Shown here: one piece after another, positions 23,887 through 32,951 of the stretch
Layout of the letters: every line of letters begins with the position of its first letter
How positions within the stretch are numbered: position 1 is the stretch's first letter
Assembly: GCA_001917135.1 (NCBI GenBank)
Contig: MNTT01000014.1
Location: 1-64,000, forward strand
Source of the DNA: Acetobacter sp. 46_36
GTDB taxonomy: Bacteria > Pseudomonadota > Alphaproteobacteria > RF32 > CAG-239
DNA: 64,000 bases
Reading direction: 5' to 3'
Notes under the pieces: model-generated
Told to the model about the DNA's origin: nothing
The model's database searches: none
The model's input: only the letters and a program-made list of their open reading frames with translations
Translations under genes and position numbers: made by a program

Positions 23887-26785
23887 TATTGTCGCCCTCT
23901 TCCTGTACCGACCATTCTTTAATCCGCGCCAAATGGTCATAATCTTTGTTTTTGGGGATAAATTTCGGAGTCGGGCGCGAATGGTACGGAGTCGTTTCGA
24001 AATCAAATGTTGTAATCAGTTTAAGCAGATACTCTTCGCTTTTTGCCAGAATGTCTTCTTCATCTGGTTGTATTTCCAAGGTGCCTGAACCAAGCTGCCA
24101 GTAAATTAGCTTTTGAACTTTGTTGTTTATTATGCCGGTAAAGCCTCCTTTGGAGGCAATCAGTCCTTCCAGCGGCAGTTGCAGGGCATGTCCGCTCATA
24201 ACCTGCTTTTTGCTCGGAATTTTGCCGGTTTTGTAATCTATGATGTTTATGCTTCCGTCTTTAAGCACATCAATTCTGTCGGCTTTTGCCGTAAAAGTAA
24301 AGTCCCCCCCGGGGAGTTGGTATGTAATTTCGCCGTTAGTTTCGTTATTGACTTTTCTGACTTGTCCGCGATATTCCTTTTCGGTAGCAGCAATCCATTC
24401 TGCAGTTTTTTCAAATTTTGGCCGCCAAAAAGCTTCAAGTTCTTTTGAGAGCTGCATTGTTTGGAAATGCTTTTTCCCCAGTTCCAGCAGAATATCCTGT
24501 ATATTTTCCGGAATATCTCCGGGATAAATGTTGTTAAATTCCTCAATAATGGCGTGAACCAAAGTTCCGTAATCCCGTTGGTCAGGCTCTTTATCCAAAT
24601 CGTCAAGCGGATAAAGTTTTAAAATATATTTGGCAAAAACCGAATATGGATCTTGGATGAGCAGGTCGATGCCGCTGGCAGAGAGCCTTCGCGGACGGGC
24701 ATATACAGGAGGGCAGGGCGCCGGAGCTTTAATCGGGCAGGAGGAAGCCGGCGTATCCAGCCGATTCGCTAAAATATAGAATTCATCGGCTTTTAAAGCC
24801 TCAATATTGGAACCCAGAGCTTTCAAAACTGTTTCCGTTCGGAGCAGCCAGCGCGACTTTTTCATCGGTACGCCGTCAACTCTTTCTGCTCTGGTAATAA
24901 TGACGTTTTCAGAAGCCAAAAAACAGCATAAATCAGCTCCGAGAATTCCGACGGCTTTTTCGGGAAGACTGAAGCCGAAGTCTTTTTTCATCGGCCGGGA
25001 CATCCACATATCTGCTTGGGCGGCTTTAGGCCAAATTCCCTCGTTGGCTTCGCCGAGGATTACATAATCGAAATGGCACAGTCTGGCTTCAATCGGCCCT
25101 AAAATACTTAGCCTCGGGTGTGTGCCGTAGTTGGTACGAACACTTTCCATCCCCATCAGTTCGCACAAAAGAGGAAGATAGTCTTTTCCGTGAATTTTTC
25201 CCAATGTATCGGCAGAAGTCAGAATTTTAGTAATAAAATTAGCGGCACTTCTGCCTGCATCGCCGCGCCATAACAGACTCTTTCCCGCATTGTCGGCAGA
25301 AGATGCCAACGTTTCAGCCAGGACAATATGCTGTTCAAGAATTTCTCCAAATTCTGTTTGTGGATTTTGCAAAGTTTCAGCCAGATTCTTTAACGAAATT
25401 TTTATTTGATAAAAAAAACTTTCCAAAACAGGAGGCATGGGAGATTTGCCCTTTTGCCGCATAGCTGTTTCGTAAGCGTAAGCCTTCTTTCTGAAGTCGG
25501 CTGCGTCTTGTCCGCACAGCATAAAAGGGTGTTTTAACAAAGTTATAAATTTCGTTTCCGATTCGCAGTCTTCGGCTGCTTCTGCAATAAGCCGTAAAAA
25601 GACGCCTACCGGCGACAAACTTAAGGGTATTCCGGCAGAATCGTCAACTTTGATGTCAAAACGTTCCAGTTCTGCAGCAACACGGCGAGCCAGATTTCTG
25701 TCATAGGTAATTAAAGCCGCGGTTTTTTCCGGATAGTTTAATGCCTCGCGCATCTTAAGAGCGATGGCCAGCGCCTCGTCGCGCTGGGTATTGCAGTTAA
25801 TAAAACTAATACCGCTGGTAGCTCGCGTTATATTAAAATCCGATGGAAGATTGCGCCATTTATCGGAAACCGGCGCAGGCCGCATGATTTCAGAAATAAA
25901 TCTTTCCCGTTCCGGACGTAATGGCGCGGAAATGTCAATAACCGATTTTCGGTTAATGCCCAACAGTTCCAGCAGTATCTTATTTTCATAAAGGGGATGA
26001 GTTTCATCAACGGCATCCCAATAAGAATTATCGGCAAAACGGTCGATTCCTGCAAAATAAATTTCACCGCGAGGAAGTTCCCGGATGCTTTTAAGAAGTG
26101 CGACAACAGAGGGGAAACAGGCGGTAATTCCTGCTGCAACAACGTTTTGCTGTGTTTTTTCTTTCTGCCAGAGTGCAGCTTGGTGAAAAAGTAGTCTGTT
26201 TTTTAAATCGCAGCAGTCAACGGCTTTTCTTTCAGCTAAAATTTGCGGCCAGTATTCGGTGATAATTTTCAACAGCTTAAGCGTTTCTTGCCAGTGCGTG
26301 GCATATTTTTCGGGTACCAAATCCTGCAGTTTGTCAAAGGAAAGCCCCTGACTGCAAGCCGTATCAATGAGCTTGGCCAAATCGATGGCCAGACTGAGGG
26401 CTTGTGCCAGAGAAATTTGCTTTAGTCCGAAATCATTCGGTTTAGACATTATCAGCCGAGAAAAGATGAACAACCGTTCCTCTTTGCCAATGGTCGGCCG
26501 TTCTTCTCTGAAAGCCTCGCTCAAGTTGAAACCGTTAAAAAAGATTTCGTCGTCATCCAATTCGGCAATAGGCGTCATCTGCGGAAGAATGGTTGGCTGC
26601 ATGCCTTGCAGGCGGATAAATGCAGCAGTCAGCGCCTGGCATGCTCGTCGATTCGGCAGCAGGAACAAAACACCGGCTAAATCAAGCCTGTTTTGAGAAT
26701 ATTTTTGCAGATAAACTCTCGCCAGCGTTTCCCAAAACGGGCTGCTGATACGAATATTGAAAATATTTTTAACCTCTTGCTCCAT
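23876..26785 (-). CDS. addB: double-strand break repair protein AddB
   Basis: This 969-aa protein is the second subunit of AddAB, of the alphaproteobacterial type. Its N-terminal inactivated helicase-like part contains FLLPNRRACQALTAAFIR, and the C-terminal half has the RecB-family nuclease motif INIIDYKTGKIPSKKQ. The long central region includes YVILGEANEGIWPKAAQADM, a conserved AddB segment. It is upstream of and overlaps addA. The two act as a heterodimer. Confidence 0.92.
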   Translation of the reverse strand: MEQEVKNIFNIRISSPFWETLARVYLQKYSQNRLDLAGVLFLLPNRRACQALTAAFIRLQGMQPTILPQMTPIAELDDDEIFFNGFNLSEAFREERPTIGKEERLFIFSRLIMSKPNDFGLKQISLAQALSLAIDLAKLIDTACSQGLSFDKLQDLVPEKYATHWQETLKLLKIITEYWPQILAERKAVDCCDLKNRLLFHQAALWQKEKTQQNVVAAGITACFPSVVALLKSIRELPRGEIYFAGIDRFADNSYWDAVDETHPLYENKILLELLGINRKSVIDISAPLRPERERFISEIMRPAPVSDKWRNLPSDFNITRATSGISFINCNTQRDEALAIALKMREALNYPEKTAALITYDRNLARRVAAELERFDIKVDDSAGIPLSLSPVGVFLRLIAEAAEDCESETKFITLLKHPFMLCGQDAADFRKKAYAYETAMRQKGKSPMPPVLESFFYQIKISLKNLAETLQNPQTEFGEILEQHIVLAETLASSADNAGKSLLWRGDAGRSAANFITKILTSADTLGKIHGKDYLPLLCELMGMESVRTNYGTHPRLSILGPIEARLCHFDYVILGEANEGIWPKAAQADMWMSRPMKKDFGFSLPEKAVGILGADLCCFLASENVIITRAERVDGVPMKKSRWLLRTETVLKALGSNIEALKADEFYILANRLDTPASSCPIKAPAPCPPVYARPRRLSASGIDLLIQDPYSVFAKYILKLYPLDDLDKEPDQRDYGTLVHAIIEEFNNIYPGDIPENIQDILLELGKKHFQTMQLSKELEAFWRPKFEKTAEWIAATEKEYRGQVRKVNNETNGEITYQLPGGDFTFTAKADRIDVLKDGSINIIDYKTGKIPSKKQVMSGHALQLPLEGLIASKGGFTGIINNKVQKLIYWQLGSGTLEIQPDEEDILAKSEEYLLKLITTFDFETTPYHSRPTPKFIPKNKDYDHLARIKEWSVQEEGDNNDG

Positions 26786-26870
26786 TAGAATATCACAGCT
26801 TCCACAAGATATGCCGGTTATTTGTGCCGCTAACGTTTGTTGCTGCCGTTAAAGGCTTTTGCCGGCGGTG

Positions 26871-27473
26871 TTAAACTTCTTCATTAACGGTCAGATAATC
26901 AATAAACTTTTGCAAAGCTCTTCCCCGGTGAGAAATTTTGCTCTTTTCGACGCTGTCAAATTCAGCAAAAGAGCGGTCAAAACCGGTAGGGATAAAAATC
27001 GGGTCGTAACCAAAACCGGCATTCCCGCTTTTATGTGTAGCAATTTTACCGTCTACACGCCCTTCAAAAGACTTATAAGAACCATCGGGGCGGGCAAATA
27101 CGATGACACAGGAAAAATGAGCCGCCCGGTTTTGCGGATTAGTTTCTTGCAGTTCCTTGAGCAATTTGTCCATGCCGAGGTTGAAATCCCGATTCGGCGC
27201 ATATCTGGCCGTATAAACGCCGGGACGTCCGCCGATTGCATCGACGCATAATCCCGAGTCGTCGGCAAAACAGGGGATATTATGCGCTTTAGCAGCAGCC
27301 AGCGCTTTAATATAAGCATTTTCTTCAAAAGTTTTGCCTGTTTCTTCAACATCGGGCAGTTCCAAATCGGCAGCAGACAAAACTTTTATCCCGTAAGGAT
27401 TCAACATCTCCCTTATTTCGGCAATCTTTCCGCGGTTATGGCTGGCAAAGATGATTTCTCTATATTTTAGCAT
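26871..27473 (-). CDS. rdgB: non-canonical purine NTP pyrophosphatase (RdgB/HAM1)
   Basis: This 200-aa enzyme removes dITP, XTP and ITP from the nucleotide pool. Family motifs are IFASHNRGKIAEI at the start, TFEENAYIKA, FADDSGLCVDAIGGRPGVYT, SGNAGFGYDPIFIP and the C-terminal KISHRGRAL. The ATG at 27473 overlaps the end of rph by 14 bases, so the two are coupled. Confidence 0.95.
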   Translation of the reverse strand: MLKYREIIFASHNRGKIAEIREMLNPYGIKVLSAADLELPDVEETGKTFEENAYIKALAAAKAHNIPCFADDSGLCVDAIGGRPGVYTARYAPNRDFNLGMDKLLKELQETNPQNRAAHFSCVIVFARPDGSYKSFEGRVDGKIATHKSGNAGFGYDPIFIPTGFDRSFAEFDSVEKSKISHRGRALQKFIDYLTVNEEV

Positions 27474-28179
27474 GAGTTAAAGCCTCTTTCTGAATGGTTA
27501 TAAGATAGTCGACGCCTTTTTGGGCAAATTCCAGCAGTGTCTGGTAGTCTTCTTTTGTAAACGGCGCACCCTCGGCCGTGCCCTGAATTTCGACAATTTT
27601 TCCGTTTTCGGTCAAAACAAAATTAGCATCAACCTGAGCCGTGGAATCTTCTTCATATTCCAAATCAAGCAACGGAATGTTATTGCAGATTCCGGCAGAT
27701 ATCGCGGCAACGAACTCCCGAATGGGATTATGCGTAATTTTTCCGTCTTTGACCATTTTGGCCAGAGCTATATAAAGGGCTGTAAAACTGCCTGTAATTG
27801 AAGCCGTGCGCGTACCGCCGTCTGCCTGAATAACATCGCAGTCAATCAGGATGGTAAATCCTTTGAGTACGCTCAGGTCAACCACGGCACGCAGCGAACG
27901 GCCGATAAGGCGCTGAATCTCATGCGTTCTGCCGCTGACGCCGTGCGTCTCACGGTTTACTCTTGTTTTAGTTGCTCTGGGCAGGAGGGAATATTCTGCC
28001 GTTATCCATCCCTTCTCTTCGGCCTTGAGCCATGCCGGAACTTTTTCCTCTACGGTGGCGGTACATATGACATGCGTTTGTCCGCATTTTATGAGGCAGG
28101 AGCCTTCAGCATAAGGATTAAAGTCCGGAATAATTTCTATTTTTCTGAGTTCGTCAAAATTGCGATTTTCAGTTCTCAT
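27460..28179 (-). CDS. rph: ribonuclease PH
   Basis: This 239-aa phosphorolytic 3' exonuclease trims tRNA 3' ends. Key segments are RNFDELRKIEI, GQTHVICTATVEEKVP, ATKTRVNRE, EIQRLIGRSLRAVVDL, TILIDCDVIQADGGTRTASI and the C-terminal DANFVLTENGKIVEIQGTAE. Full length and intact. It overlaps aroK by four bases upstream and rdgB downstream. Confidence 0.96.
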   Translation of the reverse strand: MRTENRNFDELRKIEIIPDFNPYAEGSCLIKCGQTHVICTATVEEKVPAWLKAEEKGWITAEYSLLPRATKTRVNRETHGVSGRTHEIQRLIGRSLRAVVDLSVLKGFTILIDCDVIQADGGTRTASITGSFTALYIALAKMVKDGKITHNPIREFVAAISAGICNNIPLLDLEYEEDSTAQVDANFVLTENGKIVEIQGTAEGAPFTKEDYQTLLEFAQKGVDYLITIQKEALTHAKI

Positions 28180-28733
28180 GAAACAGCCTTTTCTTTTGGG
28201 GATTGGTTAATATGTCCGGTTATGGCCTTTAAAACGCGCTCAACCGTATTGTCAACGGCTTCGTTTTTTGTCTCCACGACAATGTCAGCCTCGGAATAAT
28301 AAGGGTATTCCGCGTCAATATAAGTTTGCAGCTTGCTTTTGATTTTCGAGTCGCTGCACTGCAGGAAAGGGCGTCTTTTTCTGCCGGTTGTCCGGTTGTA
28401 AAGAACGTCAATATCGGCCTTAAGCCACACGGTCAGAGCTGTCTTTTTTGCAAGTTGCCGGGTTTGGTCGGCGACAAAAGCTCCTCCTCCTGAGGCCAAA
28501 ACGCAGGGAGAACCGGATAAAAGCCTTTTCATTATTCTTTCCTCGCCGGCTCTGTATTCTTCCATGCCGAAACATTTAAAAACATCAATAACAGATAACC
28601 CCGCCGCTTTTTCAATTTCCTGATCTCCGTCGATAAACGGCAGGTTCAGCTTTTTTGCCAGCCTTTTGCCGACGCTGGTTTTACCGCTGCCGATAAGGCC
28701 GACAAGCAAAATTATTTTATTTATTTTTATCAT
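28176..28733 (-). CDS. aroK: shikimate kinase
   Basis: Shikimate kinase phosphorylates shikimate in the chorismate pathway. It has Walker A GLIGSGKTSVGKRLA, the shikimate-binding DxD-type segment FIDGDQEIEKAAGLSV, EEYRAGEERIM and the glycine loop LASGGGAF. I give ATG 28733; a GTG at 28745 would add four residues, and neither has a clear Shine-Dalgarno. It is the first gene of an aroK-rph-rdgB run. aroB, which often follows aroK, is absent here. Confidence 0.9.
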   Translation of the reverse strand: MIKINKIILLVGLIGSGKTSVGKRLAKKLNLPFIDGDQEIEKAAGLSVIDVFKCFGMEEYRAGEERIMKRLLSGSPCVLASGGGAFVADQTRQLAKKTALTVWLKADIDVLYNRTTGRKRRPFLQCSDSKIKSKLQTYIDAEYPYYSEADIVVETKNEAVDNTVERVLKAITGHINQSPKEKAVS

Positions 28734-28861
28734 TTGTATATTCACTAAAAATTATTATTCTCACTTTACAATAAAGGATATAATGTTAATAATAATAATC
28801 AATATTTAATTAATCAAAGTGGGAAAAGCTTAACTTGTCTTTATTTTAGGGAGAGATGAAA

Positions 28862-29002
28862 ATGAAAACCAGAAATAATAAATATATCTTATATTTGGTT
28901 TTGGGCGTGATTGTTCTGGGAATAGCCTATACGGCATGCAAAGATATTACTCCCGAACAGCAGCGGATAGAAAATAAAGTAGAGTTAAAGCTTAGCAAAT
29001 GA
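28862..29002 (+). CDS. 46-aa membrane-anchored or lipoprotein-like protein coupled to xerD
   Basis: The ATG at 28862 has AGGGAG eight bases upstream, and the TGA overlaps the xerD ATG (ATGA). The product has a basic start (MKTRNNKY), one hydrophobic helix (ILYLVLGVIVLGIAYTA) and a cysteine right after it (ACKDITPEQQ), which resembles a loose lipobox. The rest is a short charged tail. No family is recognised. Position, ribosome site and coupling support a real gene. An earlier ATG at 28856 is too close to the ribosome site. Confidence 0.55.
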   Translation: MKTRNNKYILYLVLGVIVLGIAYTACKDITPEQQRIENKVELKLSK

Positions 29003-29904
29003 GTGATTACATAACTGAATTTTTAGATGCCAAAGCGGTGGAAGAAGGGGCGGCGCTGAATACGCTGCAGGCTTACCGTAACGACATCAGCCAGTTTGTT
29101 GCCGCAATATCTCCGGTGGCAGTAACTGAAGTAAAAACTGAGGATATTGAAAAGTATTTGAAAAGTTTAAAAGACGCCGGCAATCTGCCTAAGACGCTTT
29201 CTCGAAAAATTTCATGTATTCGGGAGTTTTTTAAATTTTTGCAAAGTGAAAAAATCGTAGCCGACAGTCCGGCAAATAAACTGCGGACGCCGAAAATCGG
29301 CAAAAGTCTTCCCCTTTTTCTGACAGCGAAAGAAGTTAAGAAACTTTGTTCGGCGGCCAAATTGGGTAAAAGATTCTCGCTGATGCGTATGGGGGTTATG
29401 GTAAAATTAATGTATTCTTCGGGGCTTCGCGTGTCCGAACTGGTTTCTCTGCCTGAAAATGCCATAAACTACGATATGCGGCAGATTCTGATTTGCGGCA
29501 AAGGCAGCAAAGAACGCATTGTGCCTGTGACCAAAGAGGTGATAGACGAGGTTTTTGAATATCTTGAGTATCGGAATAAATTTATGGGAGGGCGCAAAAG
29601 TAACTGGCTGTTTCCGTCGCTTCGTTCTGTTTCCGGCCATATAACAAGAGATGGCTTTTTCAAAAATTTGAAAAAACTTGCGGCAAAAGCCGGGATTTCT
29701 CCGGAAAAGGTTCACCCGCACGTTTTGCGGCACTCTTTTGCCACCAGGCTGGTAAATAACAGTGCGGACCTCCGCTCAATCCAAAAAATGCTCGGGCATG
29801 AAAATATTGTAACAACGGAAATCTATACGCACATCACAACTGAAAAGTTGATAGACGAGGTAAAAAAGCGTCATCCTCTGACCCAGCAGTATGAAAACAA
29901 CTAA
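28999..29904 (+). CDS. xerD: tyrosine recombinase XerD/XerC family
   Basis: This 301-aa Xer recombinase resolves chromosome dimers at dif. An N-terminal SAM-like core-binding domain (about 1-90) is followed by the catalytic domain. It has Arg in SSGLRVSELVSLP (near 142), Lys in ICGKGSKERIVP, HxxR in HPHVLRHSFATRL (near 240), GHENIVTTEIYTHI with the nucleophile Tyr (near 276), and a normal C-terminus. The closest type is XerD, but the C/D call is from style only. A Xer protein like this is expected to recognise the dif-like sites that flank the microvirus prophage. Confidence 0.9.
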   Translation: MSDYITEFLDAKAVEEGAALNTLQAYRNDISQFVAAISPVAVTEVKTEDIEKYLKSLKDAGNLPKTLSRKISCIREFFKFLQSEKIVADSPANKLRTPKIGKSLPLFLTAKEVKKLCSAAKLGKRFSLMRMGVMVKLMYSSGLRVSELVSLPENAINYDMRQILICGKGSKERIVPVTKEVIDEVFEYLEYRNKFMGGRKSNWLFPSLRSVSGHITRDGFFKNLKKLAAKAGISPEKVHPHVLRHSFATRLVNNSADLRSIQKMLGHENIVTTEIYTHITTEKLIDEVKKRHPLTQQYENN

Positions 29905-29909
29905 AGGCG

Positions 29910-30431
29910 ATGAAAAAGATAAAGCTTCATATATCAGATGAGCCGCATTGCCGGGAACTTGAAAGCCTCGGGAGCATCTTTGTCCCGTTGGTCAGGGGGC
30001 TTATGTCGGCGGAAGACTTTGTCGAAGCGGATATAATGCTGAACTGGGTTGATATAGCGGGAGAAGAGCTTGCGTCATTTTGTTCACCGCTGAAAGTGCG
30101 CTTTAACCCGAAGGACTGTCAGCGTACTCTTTTTGTAGAGGTTCCGGCAGGGGGATTCGCTCTGGAAATGCAGCATCGGGAGGGATATATTCTGGAAAAA
30201 ATAAATGCTTATTTCGGATACAAGGCCGTGCATAGGTTGAATGTCAGCCAGAATATTAAAATGCGGCCGCGCGTTTTTGTTAGGAAAAAAGCTGAGCCGG
30301 AAATAAAATTGAGTCAGAATGAAGAAAAGTATCTTAATGAACTGGCAGACGGGATAAAAGACGAAAAATTAAAGGAAATTTTAACAAAATTGGGTAAAAG
30401 TGTAGTATTGTCAAACCGTGGAGAAAAATAA
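29910..30431 (+). CDS. DUF721/DciA-like protein
   Basis: This 173-aa protein has the DUF721 core: NWVDIAGEELASFCSPLKVR and RTLFVEVPAGGFALEMQHRE, followed by INAYFGYKAVHRLNV. DciA proteins of this family load the replicative helicase in bacteria that lack DnaC. The length and alphaproteobacterial style fit, and the neighbouring dsbA-like gene is a common partner. The function as helicase loader is from family knowledge and not visible in the sequence. Confidence 0.75.
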   Translation: MKKIKLHISDEPHCRELESLGSIFVPLVRGLMSAEDFVEADIMLNWVDIAGEELASFCSPLKVRFNPKDCQRTLFVEVPAGGFALEMQHREGYILEKINAYFGYKAVHRLNVSQNIKMRPRVFVRKKAEPEIKLSQNEEKYLNELADGIKDEKLKEILTKLGKSVVLSNRGEK

Positions 30432-31151
30432 ATGCTGAAAATAATAAAAAGAATAAGCCGTCTGCTGGCCCTTGTCGTTGTATATGTGATTTGCGCATAT
30501 GGTTATCTGACGGCAAAGGGGTTTGTTTTTACCGATGGCGTTCCTGTTTTATCTAACCATGCACAGGCCAAAGAAGAGGAGTTTGCCGTCAAGGTCAATG
30601 GAAATGTTAAAATAAGCGGAGCACAGCTGCGGGCAAGAGGGGTGGATGATGCTCCGCTGACGATGTATGCTTTTTCGTCGATGGCCTGCTCCCATTGCAG
30701 TGATTTTCACCGCTATATATTGCCCAAGTTGGAACGTGATTTTATATCCACGGGCAAACTTCGTTATATCTTTGTTCATTTTCCGATAGATGCTGTATCT
30801 ATGCGGGCGGCAAAATTGTCTTATTGCCTGCCGGCAGATAAATATGACGATTTTATTTCGGAATTGTACAAAAAGAAAGACTGGTTGCTGTCAGGGAAAA
30901 ACGAAACCTTAAATAAATATGCCCGGGAATTCGGTATGACGGATGAAACTATCAAGATTTGCGATGATAACAAAAAGTTGACCAGCGATATTCTTTTGAC
31001 GTTTAACGATGCCATAAAAACATTCGGTATTCAGGGAACCCCGTCTTTTATCATAGAAGGAGCAGACGGCCGGGAAATGGTCAGCGGTTCTCGCGGATAT
31101 GACGAATTCAGGGATTATTTGAACAGTCGTTTGGAAAAGGTGAAAAAATAA
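30432..31151 (+). CDS. DsbA-like periplasmic thiol oxidoreductase
   Basis: This 239-aa protein has an N-terminal signal anchor (about residues 10-32) and a thioredoxin-fold DsbA domain. The CxxC site is in SSMACSHCSDFHRY, a helical insertion follows, and the cis-proline loop is FGIQGTPSFIIEG. It probably introduces or shuttles disulfides in the periplasm. The cysteine-rich 1799-aa protein at 55410 would be a natural substrate (inference). It starts directly after the DUF721 stop and overlaps atpI by one base. Confidence 0.85.
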   Translation: MLKIIKRISRLLALVVVYVICAYGYLTAKGFVFTDGVPVLSNHAQAKEEEFAVKVNGNVKISGAQLRARGVDDAPLTMYAFSSMACSHCSDFHRYILPKLERDFISTGKLRYIFVHFPIDAVSMRAAKLSYCLPADKYDDFISELYKKKDWLLSGKNETLNKYAREFGMTDETIKICDDNKKLTSDILLTFNDAIKTFGIQGTPSFIIEGADGREMVSGSRGYDEFRDYLNSRLEKVKK

Positions 31152-31465
31152 TGCCGGATATTCCCGAAGACATTAAAGCGCTGGAAGAAAAGATTGAAGC
31201 CTTGAAAACCCAAAAGGTTCAGGTGGAAAAAACGGAAGATAAACATACCGAATTTTCCCGTCTGGCAACCGGGCTGCGTATGGGCGTGGAGTTGGCTTCA
31301 GGAACGGTTGTCGGGGCAGCGCTGGGATATGTCTTGGACGAAATATTTGACTTTAAGTTCATAATGTTGTTAATATTTACCATATTTGGCGGTTGTGCCG
31401 GGATGTTGAACGCATATCGTTATACCAAAAGCCTGAATGCAGCCGGGGAAAAAGGGAGAAGGTAA
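31151..31465 (+). CDS. atpI: ATP synthase protein I (AtpI-like)
   Basis: This 104-aa protein has a charged coiled N-terminus and two membrane helices with GLRMGVELASGTVVGAALGY and FKFIMLLIFTIFGGCAGMLN, the AtpI/AtpZ family pattern. It helps assemble the c-ring. It precedes atpB, and its ATG overlaps the upstream stop (TAATG). Confidence 0.85.
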   Translation: MPDIPEDIKALEEKIEALKTQKVQVEKTEDKHTEFSRLATGLRMGVELASGTVVGAALGYVLDEIFDFKFIMLLIFTIFGGCAGMLNAYRYTKSLNAAGEKGRR

Positions 31466-31467
31466 CC

Positions 31468-32190
31468 GTGTCTGGTCCTATGGAACAATTTGAGATTAAA
31501 GAGCTGTTTCCCATAAAAGTGGGGGAATATAATATCGGTTTTACAAACTCTTCCTTGTGCATGGTTCTGTCAGCCGTATCCGTTATTGCTGTTTTTGCTT
31601 TTTGCTTGCGAAAAAAAACGTTGATTCCGGGAGTGGCGCAAAGTATTCCTGAAAGCATTTATGAATTTATTTACAAGCTGGTACTTGATAATGTCGGTAA
31701 AGACGGGCTGAAATATTTTTCATTCATCTTTACTCTGGCTCTGTTTATTGCTGCCGGAAATTTGCTGGGACTGTTTCCGTATAGTTTTACTTTTACGTCG
31801 CATTTGGCAGCGGTTGGCGCATTGTCGGTTTTCGCCCTTCTTTTTAATGTTTTTATTGGCATAAAAAAGAAGAAATGGGGCTATCTCCGTACCTTTATGC
31901 CCAAAGGGATACCGTGGCCGCTCGCACCGCTGATTATTCCGATAGAAACGATATCTCTGCTCTCAAAACCGTTCAGCCTGACGGTAAGGCTTGTTGCCAA
32001 TATGACGGTGGGGCACATTATGCTGAAAATTATTGCCGGTTTTATCGTTGCGCTAAAAGTCTTCGGCGTTGTTCCTTTGCTGTTTGACAGTGCCATTATC
32101 GCTTTTGAAATATTTATTGCCGTATTGCAGGCTTACATATACACGATTTTGTCTTGTATCTATCTAAGTGATGCATTACATTCCCATTAA
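31468..32190 (+). CDS. atpB: F0F1 ATP synthase subunit a
   Basis: Subunit a forms the proton half-channels against the c-ring. The protein has five to six membrane helices with the essential arginine in KPFSLTVRLVANMTVGHIML. The GTG at 31468 has GGGAGAAGG upstream and gives a normal 240-aa protein starting (V/M)SGPMEQFEI; an ATG at 31480 is the alternative. It is part of atpI-B-E-F'-F, the separated F0 operon typical of Alphaproteobacteria. F1 genes are not in the window. Confidence 0.93.
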   Translation: MSGPMEQFEIKELFPIKVGEYNIGFTNSSLCMVLSAVSVIAVFAFCLRKKTLIPGVAQSIPESIYEFIYKLVLDNVGKDGLKYFSFIFTLALFIAAGNLLGLFPYSFTFTSHLAAVGALSVFALLFNVFIGIKKKKWGYLRTFMPKGIPWPLAPLIIPIETISLLSKPFSLTVRLVANMTVGHIMLKIIAGFIVALKVFGVVPLLFDSAIIAFEIFIAVLQAYIYTILSCIYLSDALHSH

Positions 32191-32214
32191 TTAATTTTAA
32201 GGAAAGGAAAACTC

Positions 32215-32451
32215 ATGGAAAACATAATCACTCCAAATGCTATGGTCTATCTTAGCGCAGCACTGTGTACTATTCCTATGGCAGCTTCTGCCTGGGGCGT
32301 TGCCAAGTTGTGGATTACAATGATTGAAACCGTCGGACGTAACCCTCAGGTTAAGAAAGACGTTGATACATACGGCTGGGCAGGGTTTGCCGCAATTGAA
32401 GCAATCGCTTTATATTGCCTTGTTGTCGCATTAGTTATGTTGAGCAAGTAA
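32215..32451 (+). CDS. atpE: F0F1 ATP synthase subunit c
   Basis: This 78-aa two-helix proteolipid has the polar loop VGRNPQVKKD (equivalent of RQP) and the ion-binding Glu in helix 2 (FAAIEAIALYC). Helix 1 lacks the usual run of small spaced glycines (GxGxGxG); instead it reads ALCTIPMAASAWGVAKLW. A proline in helix 1 and Tyr five residues after the Glu occur in Na+-type rings, but the Gln and Ser partners are absent, so H+ coupling remains likelier. AAGGAAAGG precedes the ATG. Confidence 0.93.
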   Translation: MENIITPNAMVYLSAALCTIPMAASAWGVAKLWITMIETVGRNPQVKKDVDTYGWAGFAAIEAIALYCLVVALVMLSK

Positions 32452-32467
32452 TATCGGACAAACCAAT

Positions 32468-32950
32468 ATGCCGCAGCTTGAAATATCGACATACCTGACA
32501 CAGATTTTCTGGGTACTTTTGACATTTATCTGCTTTTGGCTGGTAATGGACAGGTTTATTATTCCCGGAATTGCTGAAACGATTGATGCCAGAAAACGCA
32601 AGTACGATGATTACCTTCTTAAGGCGGAACGGGTGAACAAAAAGGCATTGGCATCACTTCGGCGCTATGAAGAAACGCTTGCTGCGGCAAAGGCCGAAGC
32701 GGCCTCACAGATAAAAAAGAATGAAGATGAACTTAAGAATATGATTGCCGAAAGGGAAGAAGACATTAATCGGCAGTTAAAAGAAAAAATAGCGGAAAGT
32801 GAAGCGCAGCTCTTAAAAGATAAAGAAGCCGCTATGAGTAAAATAGAAGAAATTTCTCAGGCTGCCGCGTATGCCGTGATTCAAAAGCTGGGACTGGAAA
32901 CAGTTACGGCAGAAGATATACGGAACGCAGCGGAAGCGAAAGGCAAATAA
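32468..32950 (+). CDS. F0F1 ATP synthase subunit b'
   Basis: This 160-aa protein has one N-terminal helix (QIFWVLLTFICFWLVMDRF) with the alphaproteobacterial b' start MPQLEISTYLTQIFW, and then a long charged coiled coil. Duplicated b and b' subunits are typical of Alphaproteobacteria. It is the peripheral stalk partner of the next gene, one base away. Confidence 0.9.
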   Translation: MPQLEISTYLTQIFWVLLTFICFWLVMDRFIIPGIAETIDARKRKYDDYLLKAERVNKKALASLRRYEETLAAAKAEAASQIKKNEDELKNMIAEREEDINRQLKEKIAESEAQLLKDKEAAMSKIEEISQAAAYAVIQKLGLETVTAEDIRNAAEAKGK

Positions 32951-32951
32951 A

